A stretch of 64,000 bases of DNA, taken from contig NZ_JABMCC010000118.1 in assembly GCF_013359905.1 (NCBI RefSeq), positions 744,001-808,000 on the forward strand. Reading direction: 5' to 3'. The position numbers and the translations under genes were made by a program. Below, in pieces: positions 54,048 through 63,336 of this stretch. The notes under the pieces were generated by a model. That model had not been told where the DNA came from. It saw nothing but the letters and a program-made list of their open reading frames with translations, and did no database searches. Each line of letters starts with the position of its first letter. The stretch's first letter is position 1. The DNA comes from Paenibacillus taichungensis. GTDB taxonomy: Bacteria; Bacillota; Bacilli; Paenibacillales; Paenibacillaceae.

Positions 54048-57000
54048 TTACACGTACATTGCGAGCAACAACTTACAGATCATTGCCGCGGCTTCCGCAC
54101 GGGTCGTCATGTTCCCGGCACGAACTGTATTGTCCGTATAACCGTTCACAATTTTGGCCTGAACGGCTGTATTCAGTGCATCTTGTGCCCAAGCCGGAGT
54201 TTGCCACTCGTCAGTGAAGCTTGGTTTTACAGCATCATTGCTCGTTCCCGACTGTGCATCTGCACTTAACTTCAATGCATTCGCCATCATCACAGCCATC
54301 TCCGCACGAGTAATCGTCTGATTTGGTTTGAACGTATTGTCTCCATAGCCCTTCACGATTCCGGCTTGCACGGCTGCGGCAATATCGCTCTTCGCCCAGT
54401 CTGGCAGACTGCCTTGATCTGCAAACGTCGTATCCGACTGCACGGACTCCAAAGCCAGTGTCTTACTGATTAACGTAACAAACTCTGCCCGTGTAATCTT
54501 CTTGGATGGTTGAAATGTACCATCTGTGTAGCCCTGGATAACGTCCATGCCAATCAAACGATCTGCATAGTCGGATGCCCAGTGTCCGTTCAGATCGGAC
54601 AGATTAGCAGCTGTGTAACTGGACACAACAAAGGTACCCAGATGATTCACATTAGCCGATATTGTTCCTGCTGCATTCGTCTTACCACCAATGAATACCC
54701 AGCTCTGACGGGCTTCATTATAATAGTAGATCGCTGGCTGTGTTCCTTGTGGCAGCTTGGAAGTATCATATTGCAGACTCAATGCTGCCTGATCCTTTAA
54801 TGTCCGTCCTCCACTGCGAGTAATCTGTACGGCTTGGCCCAGAACATTCAGCGAAGCTGCATTCTGTAATTGTTCCTTGGATACAACGTACAGATGCAAC
54901 GTATCTTTTTCCCCAATGGCTCCAGCCGGAGCGTTGAATTGCACGATGTCTTTCAGACCCGTTTGTACTGGCTGATTCGCTTCAACTTCTACCTTCACTT
55001 CAGCAGTTGAATCTGATCCCGTATCCGGGTTGGTTGGTGTGGTTGGAACGGTAGGCGTTGTTGGTACGCTTGGTGTGCTTCCACCGGAATTCCCTCCAGC
55101 GTTGCCTCCATCACTACCTGAACCCCCGCCGCCATTACCCGAACGGGCTTGTACGGTAACCGTACGTGTGACTTCTTGTGCAGCATTGCCGGCAATATCT
55201 TTCACGTTATAACGAAGGGTGTAGATCCCCGCTGCTTGTGTGTTCACTGTGCCGTCCATCTGCACGGAACCACGGATGCCTACATTATCGGTAGCCTGTG
55301 CTCCAGGGTCGTTATACGTATCTCCCACGGTTAATGACATTTGGCTGCTTCCTTGCAGGGTGATGACAGGAATTTCGCGATCTATTTTGACCACCAATGG
55401 TAAAGTATAGGTTTCGTTCAAATCGTCTGTCGCTCTGAATAACAGCTTATTCTCTCCCGACTCCGTTATCTCCAAAGGCGTATTCTCTGTATACGGTTCG
55501 TACGTCTGCCCTCCATCACGAGACAACTCAATAGTCGCCGAAGTGGCTGGCGCGTATACTGCGCTGGTTACACTAACCGTTACGGACTGGTTTGTCCATG
55601 TATCCGTATGATACGGCTGGCCGTCAGCGGTGGTCATATTTCCTTTTAACACCAATACCTGATTATTTGTTCCTTCCACAATGACAGTGAACTTTCTGGT
55701 ATCCATTTCGCTGCCACGTTGTACCGTTGCCGTCAATTCCAGTCGCTCATTATTCTCAGGCTGTGTAAGAAGTTTTCCCTGTGCATCCATCAATTCCGGG
55801 TTGGAGCTGGACCAGCTAATCGTGGCTCCATGTTTTCCTTCAACAGGAAGGGTAAGGTCGGAAGTGACCGCGTTCAGATCGCCCAGATCAATCGCTTGAA
55901 GCGTATCCGTTACCGCCTGTGCATCACTGTAAGGTGTAGAACTTACAAAGATCGGATTGGAGTAGAACCACAGATCGCGATAGTTCTGATCATTAATCTC
56001 GTTGAACCGAGTCTCTGCATCCGCTGTTGTGATCTTCGGATCAAGTTGTGGTTCACCATTTACGGTCTCTCCTGCAACGTTCATGCCCAGATTTGTACCG
56101 CGCAGGCGATAATATTTATCCTGATCAGTGGCTTTGATCTTGTACGTGATGACATTGTAACCTTCCGCATCTGTTGTCCAATCGTTGGACGTGAAGGTTG
56201 CCAACACTTTGGTAGAGTCGTTCGTGTCTTTGGAATAAGCGGCTGTGCCTTTCTCGGCCTTGCCCGTGACATCTCCGGCGATGAGATCGACGTGATCTAC
56301 CAACGGTACTTGTCCAGCGGACGTGCCGCTGTTGATAGGTTTTTCATAGTTGTTGCTCGTGGTTGGACTCTTGAAACGGATTTTCAGTTCCACTTCGTCA
56401 CCTTGGGTCACGCCGAGGTCTCCGCCCATTTCAGCTTGAGTACCCGCGCCGGAAGCCGTGAAGTCCAGTGCGTTGATCAGATCACCGAATACGGAAAATG
56501 ATTTCCCTGAACGCAGTCCTTCCAGCACGGCTTGCATCCCAGTACCATCAACCCAAGAATAGGTCTTGGCATATTCGCCCGGAAAATAACCGCTGGAATT
56601 CGTGTCAATCGTCTTGAAATGGTAATCCGAATTGCCATAGTTCCAGAAGTGACGCCCTTCTCCCAACAATGCATCCCACAAACCGCCCACCTTGGCGACC
56701 ATATAATCCACACCACCGTATGTACGGTATTTGTATCCATCATCTGCTGTCGGATTAGCTACATTGTATGTTGTGTTGTACCCACCGCGATCCGGTTCCA
56801 TCTGGTTGCCCAGCATACCTTCGATACCAAAAACAACTTGTGGAGCCAGATCGTTGAACTCACGGAAGTCCGCGATGGTATATTTGTTTTTGCCCCGTGA
56901 AGGGTGATTGATCATCGCATAACTCGTCGTTGGATACTTGGTTGCCAGCCAATTGATAGCTGCTAGTGCATCCTGATGAGTTGTATAGGCACGTCCCCCC

Positions 57001-57587
57001 GTCAGATCCCAATTCGCTACGTCAGCCGCATCGAACAGATTCGCATCCCGATTGGTAAAACGATACTCAAATTCGTTTGCAGCTTCCAGCGCTTCAGTCG
57101 AATTCGGCTCATCTGTGAGAATACCCACCCCAACGTGTTCATGTGTCGGCATGTCCCATTCGAAACCGGAGAAGATCGTTTTGCCTGCGTATTTGCCCGC
57201 TTCCTGAAGTGCTTTGATCTGTGGCACCTGGTATTCGTTCATCCCTTTGGACATCGGAATCGATCCGCCTGGAATGTCTACTCCGTTCTGATCCCGCTTG
57301 GATAACCGCAAATGATCCGTAAGCGCGATCCAGTCCAGATCATACTTCGTCAGTCCCGCATCGAGTACATTTTCCAGCGAATTCTGAGCATCATCGGACT
57401 CAAACGTATGTACGTGCAAATCTCCCGTTTGCCATGAACCTGTTGCCGAGCTGTTGGTTGGTGTGTTATCTCCCGCATCCGCATAGGTTAGCGCAGCAGG
57501 GAAAGCTCCCATTACAAGGCCCGTAGCCAGTGGTATAAGCGTAAGCATAGCGAGCATTTTCTTTCCTTTATTGTTGAACAAAATCAT
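54048..57587 (-). CDS. S-layer-anchored exported protein with PHP phosphoesterase domain
   Basis: The 1,179-residue protein begins MILFNNKGKKMLAMLTLIPL, a signal peptide ending near an AxA site (TYADAGD). A PHP domain follows, with metal-ligand motifs GDLHVHTFESDD, WIALTDHLR and MINHPSRGK. Next come beta-sandwich segments, including an Ig-like DUF5011 type (GDTYNDPGAQATDNVGI), and a Gly/Ser/Pro/Thr linker (GNGGGGSGSDGGNAGGNSG). Three SLH domains at the C-terminus (about 1000-1179; each with a TRAE motif) tether it to pyruvylated wall polymer. The ATG at 57587 is preferred because a promoter at 57622-57650 would start transcription between it and the upstream candidate at 57650. The substrate may be a phosphate ester or phosphonate-like surface compound; this is inferred. 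Confidence 0.9.
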   Translation of the reverse strand: MILFNNKGKKMLAMLTLIPLATGLVMGAFPAALTYADAGDNTPTNSSATGSWQTGDLHVHTFESDDAQNSLENVLDAGLTKYDLDWIALTDHLRLSKRDQNGVDIPGGSIPMSKGMNEYQVPQIKALQEAGKYAGKTIFSGFEWDMPTHEHVGVGILTDEPNSTEALEAANEFEYRFTNRDANLFDAADVANWDLTGGRAYTTHQDALAAINWLATKYPTTSYAMINHPSRGKNKYTIADFREFNDLAPQVVFGIEGMLGNQMEPDRGGYNTTYNVANPTADDGYKYRTYGGVDYMVAKVGGLWDALLGEGRHFWNYGNSDYHFKTIDTNSSGYFPGEYAKTYSWVDGTGMQAVLEGLRSGKSFSVFGDLINALDFTASGAGTQAEMGGDLGVTQGDEVELKIRFKSPTTSNNYEKPINSGTSAGQVPLVDHVDLIAGDVTGKAEKGTAAYSKDTNDSTKVLATFTSNDWTTDAEGYNVITYKIKATDQDKYYRLRGTNLGMNVAGETVNGEPQLDPKITTADAETRFNEINDQNYRDLWFYSNPIFVSSTPYSDAQAVTDTLQAIDLGDLNAVTSDLTLPVEGKHGATISWSSSNPELMDAQGKLLTQPENNERLELTATVQRGSEMDTRKFTVIVEGTNNQVLVLKGNMTTADGQPYHTDTWTNQSVTVSVTSAVYAPATSATIELSRDGGQTYEPYTENTPLEITESGENKLLFRATDDLNETYTLPLVVKIDREIPVITLQGSSQMSLTVGDTYNDPGAQATDNVGIRGSVQMDGTVNTQAAGIYTLRYNVKDIAGNAAQEVTRTVTVQARSGNGGGGSGSDGGNAGGNSGGSTPSVPTTPTVPTTPTNPDTGSDSTAEVKVEVEANQPVQTGLKDIVQFNAPAGAIGEKDTLHLYVVSKEQLQNAASLNVLGQAVQITRSGGRTLKDQAALSLQYDTSKLPQGTQPAIYYYNEARQSWVFIGGKTNAAGTISANVNHLGTFVVSSYTAANLSDLNGHWASDYADRLIGMDVIQGYTDGTFQPSKKITRAEFVTLISKTLALESVQSDTTFADQGSLPDWAKSDIAAAVQAGIVKGYGDNTFKPNQTITRAEMAVMMANALKLSADAQSGTSNDAVKPSFTDEWQTPAWAQDALNTAVQAKIVNGYTDNTVRAGNMTTRAEAAAMICKLLLAMYV

Positions 57588-57621
57588 CCCACCACCGTTC
57601 TGAGTTGTTGTGTCGGGAGTA

Positions 57622-57650
57622 AATATAAGAAACTTTGAGGGCAGGGTCAA
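57622..57650 (-). promoter_or_regulatory. Promoter of the S-layer PHP protein gene
   Basis: On the minus strand TTGACC (57645-57650) and TATATT (57622-57627) are 17 nt apart. The start point would be near 57615, leaving a leader of about 28 nt before ATG 57587. In the 501-bp gap 57588-58088 I see only this and the terminator at 57951. Confidence 0.6.
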
Positions 57651-57950
57651 CGCAATGAAAGCGCCTATTAAAAATTTGACATATCCCTACATTACTTTAC
57701 ATTTCGTTAACGATTTCTTTTGCTGTGTCTATGAAGATCATGCTCTGTCATCCTCCATATTGAAGTGCTGAAATGTACTAGAGAGAGGTTGCAAGAGGGT
57801 TAAGAAAAATTCAGATTTTGTTCACCATTCAGGAAAGTTCCACCACAGCTAGTGGAGCATTAGGAAGATAATTAACATAGCAGGGGTGATGAAGAGGTAT
57901 AAATGAAGGTCTTTGTAAACATCTGAGGGCGGTGCATCTGCCCAATATAG

Positions 57951-58011
57951 AAAAAAGAACCCACGAATGCACAGGCGCAATGCGCCCTGAATCCGCAGGT
58001 ACTCTGGGTTT
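57951..58011 (-). terminator. Terminator of the marR gene
   Basis: On the minus strand AACCCA (58005-58010) pairs with TGGGTT (57958-57963), enclosing a strong inner hairpin around GGCGCA/TGCGCC. It is followed by TCTTTTTTC. It lies about 80 nt past the stop at 58089. Confidence 0.8.
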
Positions 58012-58088
58012 GACTGGGTTTTGAATTAGCTTTTACATGTTTACTTTTGTGAAGGGGAAGTTAACGGGTTGTGAAATGATACCTCTCC

Positions 58089-58547
58089 CTAAACATTAAA
58101 CCCATTAAACTGCCGAAGCATAGTGGTGAAACGTTCCAGTTCCTCTTCATTCCATCTCGATATGCGTTCATAAAAAGTTGACTCCTTCTCCTTGAGCGCA
58201 CTCACCGTCGATTGTTGACCAAGCTCCGTCAAAGACAACAAAACGCCGCGCCGATCTTCGGGGTCCGGCTCCTTGCTTACATACCCTGCCTTCTCAAGTT
58301 GTTTAATCAGACGGCTTACCGAACTGCGGTCCATAGCCGTCGCTTCTGCCAAAGCTGCGGCGCTTGTAGGACCGTAAGAATACAACCACCGCACCAGATG
58401 AAAAGCAGCAGGCTGCAAGGTCGCATCGAAACGCTCGGCAGATCGAACATTGAGCGCATGCGAAGCACTAATTAGCGCATGGATCTGCTCACCAAGTGCC
58501 AGTTCCAGAGTTTCTCTATCTTTGGCTTTAACCGGGTTTTCACTCAT
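58089..58547 (-). CDS. MarR-family transcriptional regulator
   Basis: The 152-residue protein has the MarR winged helix: ALAEATAMDRSSVSRLIKQLEKAGYVSKEPDPEDRRGVLLSLTELG. The DRR wing motif is intact. Helices at both ends would form the dimer interface. It is divergent from an SDR gene, and a pair of direct repeats overlaps the SDR promoter, so repression of that gene and of itself is likely. No conserved sensing cysteine is seen near the N-terminus, so a non-redox ligand is more likely. Confidence 0.9.
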   Translation of the reverse strand: MSENPVKAKDRETLELALGEQIHALISASHALNVRSAERFDATLQPAAFHLVRWLYSYGPTSAAALAEATAMDRSSVSRLIKQLEKAGYVSKEPDPEDRRGVLLSLTELGQQSTVSALKEKESTFYERISRWNEEELERFTTMLRQFNGFNV

Positions 58548-58592
58548 TATTGTTGTTCCCCTCTCCTCGATACATTAAAGTAGGCTTATAAA

Positions 58593-58630
58593 TATATAGT
58601 TGACAAATATCAATTAAATTATATAGTTGA
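58593..58630 (+). promoter_or_regulatory. SDR promoter with MarR-type direct repeats
   Basis: TTGACA (58600-58605) and TATAGT (58622-58627) with a 16-nt spacer form the promoter. Two exact copies of TATATAGTTGA (58593-58603 and 58620-58630), 27 nt apart, overlap both promoter elements, and TTGACAAATATCAA is also a short dyad. A third, weaker copy starts at 58642. These fit MarR-protein binding. Confidence 0.6.
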
Positions 58631-58682
58631 TTTATGTCCATTATATAGCTCGACCCTATTCGTGTCAAAAGGAGACCTCGTT

Positions 58683-59561
58683 ATGAAAACAACACAACCC
58701 ATTATTGTAATTACCGGAGCAACAAGCGGCTTAGGTCAGCTTACTGCCATGGAACTTGCGAAACGCGGTGCACACCTTGTACTCACAGCCCGAAGCGAAG
58801 AACGTGCCGAGACCACCAGAAACAAAATCAGGGAGATTGCTCCATCTGCCAAGATCGATTTTTTCTTCGGGGACTTATCTGTACTAAACGATGTAAAACG
58901 TATTGGACTTGAAATTGCAGCTGCTTATCCGCGGATCGATGTTCTTTTGAATAACGCGGGTCTTCATGCTTTTGAACAAAGAGTTACTTCCGAAGGGTTT
59001 GCCGAGATGATCGCCGTGAACTATTTGGCACCTTGGCTGCTAACGCACACATTGCATTCTTCCCTGATTCGGGCAGGCCACGCTCGAGTCGTCAATGTTG
59101 CATCTGAAGCCTCGCGGAATCATGGCACACTGGTGCTGCCCGATGACTTAACGGATACCGATCCCTTTACTGCACGCGGCTCCTCCGCCATCTATGGCAA
59201 AACCAAACTGCTGAATATTATGTTTACTAGCGAACTTGCCCGTCACTGGGATGGAACTGGAATTCGTGTGAATGCTTTAAATCCGGGATTTAATGTTACG
59301 GGTCTTGGTCGGGAGTTATGGTTTGCGAGTGTGCTTGAGCACATTCTAACGTTTTTACACATCGGCGACCCACGGCGGGGTACGGACATTATGACCCAGT
59401 TGGCTGTGGAGCCGAATTTTGGAGAAGTAACGGGAGGGTATTTCAATGTTGGAAGCGGGGCATCCATTACTCCTGTGTATCCAGGCGGAGATGCTGGAAT
59501 GCAAAACAAGCTGTGGAAGGTTACGACACAATTACTGGAGCAACGTGGTCTGTTGAACTAA
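58683..59561 (+). CDS. Short-chain dehydrogenase/reductase
   Basis: The 292-residue enzyme has the SDR cofactor motif TGATSGLGQ, the structural NNAG (LLNNAGLHAF), the serine in VVNVASEAS and the catalytic YGKTK (IYGKTKLLN). Its length and layout match retinol dehydrogenase-like SDRs. The acidic or basic residue after beta-2 is R in TARSEER, which favours NADP. The ATG at 58683 has AAGGAGA upstream with a 7-nt spacing; the earlier start at 58662 lies before that site. Substrate unknown; control by the divergent MarR is likely. Confidence 0.9.
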   Translation: MKTTQPIIVITGATSGLGQLTAMELAKRGAHLVLTARSEERAETTRNKIREIAPSAKIDFFFGDLSVLNDVKRIGLEIAAAYPRIDVLLNNAGLHAFEQRVTSEGFAEMIAVNYLAPWLLTHTLHSSLIRAGHARVVNVASEASRNHGTLVLPDDLTDTDPFTARGSSAIYGKTKLLNIMFTSELARHWDGTGIRVNALNPGFNVTGLGRELWFASVLEHILTFLHIGDPRRGTDIMTQLAVEPNFGEVTGGYFNVGSGASITPVYPGGDAGMQNKLWKVTTQLLEQRGLLN

Positions 59562-59571
59562 TCACAAATGA

Positions 59572-59605
59572 GAAAAAAGCCTTCCAGATAACTATCTGAA
59601 AGACT
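59572..59605 (-). terminator. Terminator of the pst operon
   Basis: An imperfect hairpin around CAGATAACTATCTG is followed on the minus strand by a U6 tract (complement of 59573-59578). It lies about 25 nt past the pstB stop. The plus strand has no T-run here, so it acts mainly in the minus direction. Confidence 0.8.
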
Positions 59606-59627
59606 TCCACCTCTTGCCGTTTCAGAA

Positions 59628-60383
59628 TCAACCAAAACGACCACTAATATAGTCCTGCGTACGCGAATCGACGGGCTCGGCGAACATGTCTTGGGTAGCG
59701 GAGTATTCCACGACCTCCCCATTCAGGAAGAACACCGTCTGCTGAGAAACCCGAGCTGCTTGCTGCATATTGTGGGTGACCATCACGATCGTATAACGCT
59801 CCTTCAACTCATGAGCCAACTCCTCGATCTTGAAGGTCGACACGGGATCAAGCGACGCCGTAGCCTCATCCATCAGCAGAATGTCCGGCTCCACTGCCAG
59901 CGCACGTGCGATGCAGAGGCGCTGTTGTTGTCCTCCGGATAGACTTAACGCGGAACGCTTCAGGTTATCCTTTACTTCATCCCACAGGACAGCAGAACGC
60001 AGGCTCTGTTCCACGATTTCGTCCAGCTTCTTTTTGCCATGAATGCCGTGTTGTCGTGGACCGAAGGCCACATTATCGTAGATGGATTTCGGAAAGGGAT
60101 TTGGCTGCTGGAAAACCATACCGATCTTCTTGCGAATGGTCTCCACATGCACCTCGCCGCTGTAGATGTCCGTCCCACCTACGGCCACTTTACCTTCAAT
60201 CCGTGTGCCGGGTATCCGGTCATTCATGCGGTTGAGGGTTCGCAGCAGCGTCGATTTGCCACAACCGGACGGTCCGATAAAAGCGGTAATGGCCCGTTCT
60301 GGAATTTCAATGGAGACATCCTTAAGTGCCTGAAACTGACCGTAATATAAATTCAATTTGTTGATCTCAATGATTGACTGCAC
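59628..60383 (-). CDS. pstB: Phosphate ABC transporter ATP-binding protein
   Basis: The 251-residue ATPase has Walker A GPSGCGKST, the Q-loop in MVFQQPNPFP, the signature LSLSGGQQQR, Walker B ILLMDEATASLD and the switch in VMVTHNMQQA. MNDRIPG and QQPNPFPKSIYDN are diagnostic of PstB. A GTG at 60383 with GGAGG 7 nt upstream gives the family's normal length; the upstream ATG at 60467 would add 28 unrelated residues and overlap pstA. It energises the PstC-PstA channel. Confidence 0.95.
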   Translation of the reverse strand: MQSIIEINKLNLYYGQFQALKDVSIEIPERAITAFIGPSGCGKSTLLRTLNRMNDRIPGTRIEGKVAVGGTDIYSGEVHVETIRKKIGMVFQQPNPFPKSIYDNVAFGPRQHGIHGKKKLDEIVEQSLRSAVLWDEVKDNLKRSALSLSGGQQQRLCIARALAVEPDILLMDEATASLDPVSTFKIEELAHELKERYTIVMVTHNMQQAARVSQQTVFFLNGEVVEYSATQDMFAEPVDSRTQDYISGRFG

Positions 60384-60436
60384 AATGGTTCCTCCCGGTG
60401 TTGAAATTGATCTTGTTACTGGATCCGCCTGACACA

Positions 60437-61345
60437 TTAGGCTTGATTTTTGCGTGAATTCAGCCACAACGGCACACGGAACAGAATATTAATGAGCAAG
60501 GCCACAAAGATCAACACAGCCGTTGTCTTTTGCGCAATTTCCTCGGCATCGGGCACAATTGCTTCGGATTGAATGTACCACAGATGTACAGCAAGGGTTC
60601 CTCCTGGCGATAGCAAATTGAAGTCCCACATTTCCCCGGATGTAGATACCCCTGCGGTCAGAATAATGACGGCACTCTCTCCGAATGCCCGACCTGCCGT
60701 GAGGCAAATGCCTGTCATGATTCCGTTTATAGCCACCGGCAGCAATACATTACGGATCGTCTGCAAATGGGTAGAGCCAAGTGCAAAGGACCCATTACGA
60801 AGTTCAACCGGAACCGCTCGGACCGATTCCTCGGTTACCCTGGTGAGCACAGGCAGATTCAGAAAGGCAAGGCTGACGGCAGCGCCCAGAATCGTAAGAC
60901 CAATTTCGAAGAACTCCACAAACAGGGCAATACCGAACAAACCAAAGATAATGGATGGAACAGAAGACAGTCCCTCCACGCAAATGCGCACGATCTCCAT
61001 AAGTTTGTTGTTTGGAGCAAATTCAGCCAGGTAAATCCCGGCCGCCATGCCGATGGGAATCGAGATCAGGAGGGATAGAATTAGCACATAGAACGAGTTG
61101 AACAGCGCCGGCCCAATCCCTCCTCCTTCTTCAATCTCGCTTGGAACACCATATAGAAAGTCCCAGCTCAGCAAAGGCAGCCCTTTTTCCAGAAGAAGAA
61201 ATAACAGTCCAACAATGAATAAAATGACGACAATCCCTACACCCCATACCATGCCCGTAAAAATCCGGTCCATCAGCGTGGATGCACCTCTGCGTTTGCC
61301 GAACGAATAGGAGGGGACAGCGTTCGCCTGCTTCTTCATACTCAT
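60437..61345 (-). CDS. pstA: Phosphate ABC transporter permease
   Basis: The 302-residue permease has about six helices and the binding-protein-dependent EAA loop (AVPVELRNGSFALGSTHLQTIRNVLLP). The motif GLSSVPSIIFGLFG is typical of the Pst permease pair. It overlaps pstC by 4 nt (ATGA) and lies 53 nt before pstB. With PstC it forms the phosphate channel. Confidence 0.95.
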   Translation of the reverse strand: MSMKKQANAVPSYSFGKRRGASTLMDRIFTGMVWGVGIVVILFIVGLLFLLLEKGLPLLSWDFLYGVPSEIEEGGGIGPALFNSFYVLILSLLISIPIGMAAGIYLAEFAPNNKLMEIVRICVEGLSSVPSIIFGLFGIALFVEFFEIGLTILGAAVSLAFLNLPVLTRVTEESVRAVPVELRNGSFALGSTHLQTIRNVLLPVAINGIMTGICLTAGRAFGESAVIILTAGVSTSGEMWDFNLLSPGGTLAVHLWYIQSEAIVPDAEEIAQKTTAVLIFVALLINILFRVPLWLNSRKNQA

Positions 61346-62310
61346 GAGTAGCGTCCCCCTTTCTTCTGAAGCATTCTTACGGCTACAATCATCAAGATGG
61401 AAATGGCAAGCAGGATAAAGCCCATCATGTATAGCCCATGATTCCAGGTAGAATCAAATTCAACGCTTGAGATTTGCATGACGATATTACTTGTCAGCAC
61501 CGCTGTTGGTGTGAATAGACTGTTAGCGAGCTGCGCCGTATTGCCGATGACCATTACCACCGCCATCGTCTCTCCAATGGCACGAGTCATCCCGAGAATG
61601 ACGGCGTACATGATTCCGCCTCTTGCAGCTGGCAAGACCACACGAGTTATGGTTTGGAATCGGTTCGTACCAAGTGCATAAGCTGCATCCCGGTATTTGT
61701 TTGGTACAGCAGATATGGCATCATCACTGATCCGGCTAATGGTAGGCAGCACCATAATCGTCAGAACAATGGACGCTGCGAGCAAACCGTCCGCCAGATC
61801 ATGTCCACTGATATCCCTAAGCCAGGGGATGAGAATCGTCAGTCCCAAGAAACCGTATACCACAGAAGGAATCCCTACCAACAGATCCAATACAGGTCGC
61901 AGAATATGGCGAAGCCATTTTGGCGTCATTTCGGCCAGAAACACGGCAATGATGACGGAGATGGGAATGGCAAACAACATTGTGAGCCCCGTGAGTGCCA
62001 GCGTTCCCAGAATAAAGGTCAGCGCCCCGTAATGCTCATTTTCCGGGTCCCAGTTGGTAGAGAAAAAGAATTCGCTGAGCGAAACATCCGCAAAGGTAAG
62101 AACGCCCGTACGAAGCATAAGGACCAGAATGCATAACAGAACCAGACAAACGAATAATGTACTGCCAATACAGACCATGCGAAACAGTTTATTGGACCAT
62201 CTTAAACGCGCCTTACGGTCAAACCGTGTTCCCGATCCGGGAGCCTTGCCGATGCTTGAACCAAGCTCACTCGGAGCAGGGCTGTTCGTGGATGGATTTA
62301 AATCGATCAT
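61342..62310 (-). CDS. pstC: Phosphate ABC transporter permease
   Basis: The 322-residue permease has a hydrophilic N-terminal tail followed by about six helices. The conserved loop is AVPNKYRDAAYALGTNRFQTITRVVLP, and the motif GIPSVVYGFLGL marks PstC. It starts 107 nt after the pstS stop, with a hairpin in the gap that may lower its expression relative to pstS. Confidence 0.95.
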   Translation of the reverse strand: MIDLNPSTNSPAPSELGSSIGKAPGSGTRFDRKARLRWSNKLFRMVCIGSTLFVCLVLLCILVLMLRTGVLTFADVSLSEFFFSTNWDPENEHYGALTFILGTLALTGLTMLFAIPISVIIAVFLAEMTPKWLRHILRPVLDLLVGIPSVVYGFLGLTILIPWLRDISGHDLADGLLAASIVLTIMVLPTISRISDDAISAVPNKYRDAAYALGTNRFQTITRVVLPAARGGIMYAVILGMTRAIGETMAVVMVIGNTAQLANSLFTPTAVLTSNIVMQISSVEFDSTWNHGLYMMGFILLAISILMIVAVRMLQKKGGRYS

Positions 62311-62336
62311 GAAGGGCTCTTCCTTTCACATAGAGA

Positions 62337-62369
62337 AGCCAGCTTGGCGACCGTGCGCAGAAGCTGGCT
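62337..62369 (-). repeat. Inverted repeat between pstS and pstC
   Basis: AGCCAGCTT (62337-62345) and AAGCTGGCT (62361-62369) form a perfect 9-bp stem with a 15-nt loop. No strong U-tract follows on the minus strand. It may be a partial terminator or a 3'-stabilising hairpin that keeps pstS mRNA in excess, a pattern common in binding-protein operons. Confidence 0.55.
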
Positions 62370-62417
62370 ATCCCTTTCCTTATGAAGTGCGAGAATGATG
62401 AACGTTCGCAGCTTTCG

Positions 62418-63281
62418 TTATTTAACGGCAGCAAGCGGAATGAATTTCAGTTTTTTCAGGGAACCGTTCTGGAACTTGCTGCTTTGGATATACTCGATGA
62501 ACGCTTTGGTTGCTCCCGTAGGTTGACCTTTGGTCATGTAATATCCAATGCCCCATACTTTGTATGTTTTGTTCAGGACGTTTTTCTCTGTTGGTGCTAC
62601 GCCATTGATGGATACAGCCTTCATTTTGCTAGTCACATACGGAAGGTCAATATAACCGATTGCATTTGGTGTCGTTTCAATCGTTGTTTTCATATCACCG
62701 CTGGAGCCAACCTCTTTGTAGTTATCCCCTTTGCTCATGAAGTCCTTGCCATCCAGTGCTTTTTGTTGGAAGTTAACCCGTGTACCGGAACCAAATTTAC
62801 GGTTAACCACAACGATGTTGGCATCCGATCCGCCGACTTCCTTCCAATTAGTCACTTTGCCGGAGAAGATGTCTTGCAGTTGTTTTGTTGTCAAATTGCT
62901 TACACCCACATTGGTATTAACGACAGCCGTGAACACTGTTACAGCTACCGGATTGGCTACCAAGCCATCAAATTTCTTGAAGCCAGGTACATCTTTGGAT
63001 GCATCCCAGTCTACGGCGCCAATGTCCGCGATCCCTTTACGAACGGATTGAGGACCTGTGATGGAACCTGCTGCAGAAGCGGAGATTTTAACTTTCGGAT
63101 TATCTTTTTTGAATTCGCTGGCAGCTTGAAGTGTCAGCGGAAGCAATGCGGAGGAACCGTTAATGACAATTTTACCTTTCTCTGTGCTCTTGGCAGCTGA
63201 TGCTGTCGTTGCGCCACCCAGTCCACCAATCAGAGATACAGCCATAAGCATTGCTGTGAAGGGTTTGATCCATTTTTTCAT
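62418..63281 (-). CDS. pstS: Phosphate-binding protein
   Basis: The 287-residue protein has a signal peptide (MKKWIKPFTAMLMAVSLIGG with a following AxA-type site, TTASAAK). There is no lipobox cysteine, so anchoring is not obvious. Phosphate-site motifs are GSSALLPL, SAAGSITGPQSVRKGIADIGA and NRKFGSGTRVNFQQKA. It starts the pst gene set and delivers phosphate to PstCA. A GAGAGGAG site lies 10 nt upstream. Confidence 0.95.
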   Translation of the reverse strand: MKKWIKPFTAMLMAVSLIGGLGGATTASAAKSTEKGKIVINGSSALLPLTLQAASEFKKDNPKVKISASAAGSITGPQSVRKGIADIGAVDWDASKDVPGFKKFDGLVANPVAVTVFTAVVNTNVGVSNLTTKQLQDIFSGKVTNWKEVGGSDANIVVVNRKFGSGTRVNFQQKALDGKDFMSKGDNYKEVGSSGDMKTTIETTPNAIGYIDLPYVTSKMKAVSINGVAPTEKNVLNKTYKVWGIGYYMTKGQPTGATKAFIEYIQSSKFQNGSLKKLKFIPLAAVK

Positions 63282-63336
63282 GTTAATTAAACTCCTCTCG
63301 AATTAAAAAGCTTGTGATCATACTTGATTCAAAACA

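Noticed and set aside
60384..60467. Upstream ATG start for PstB
   Set aside because: It adds 28 non-homologous residues and overlaps pstA; GTG 60383 has GGAGG at 7 nt and gives the normal family length.
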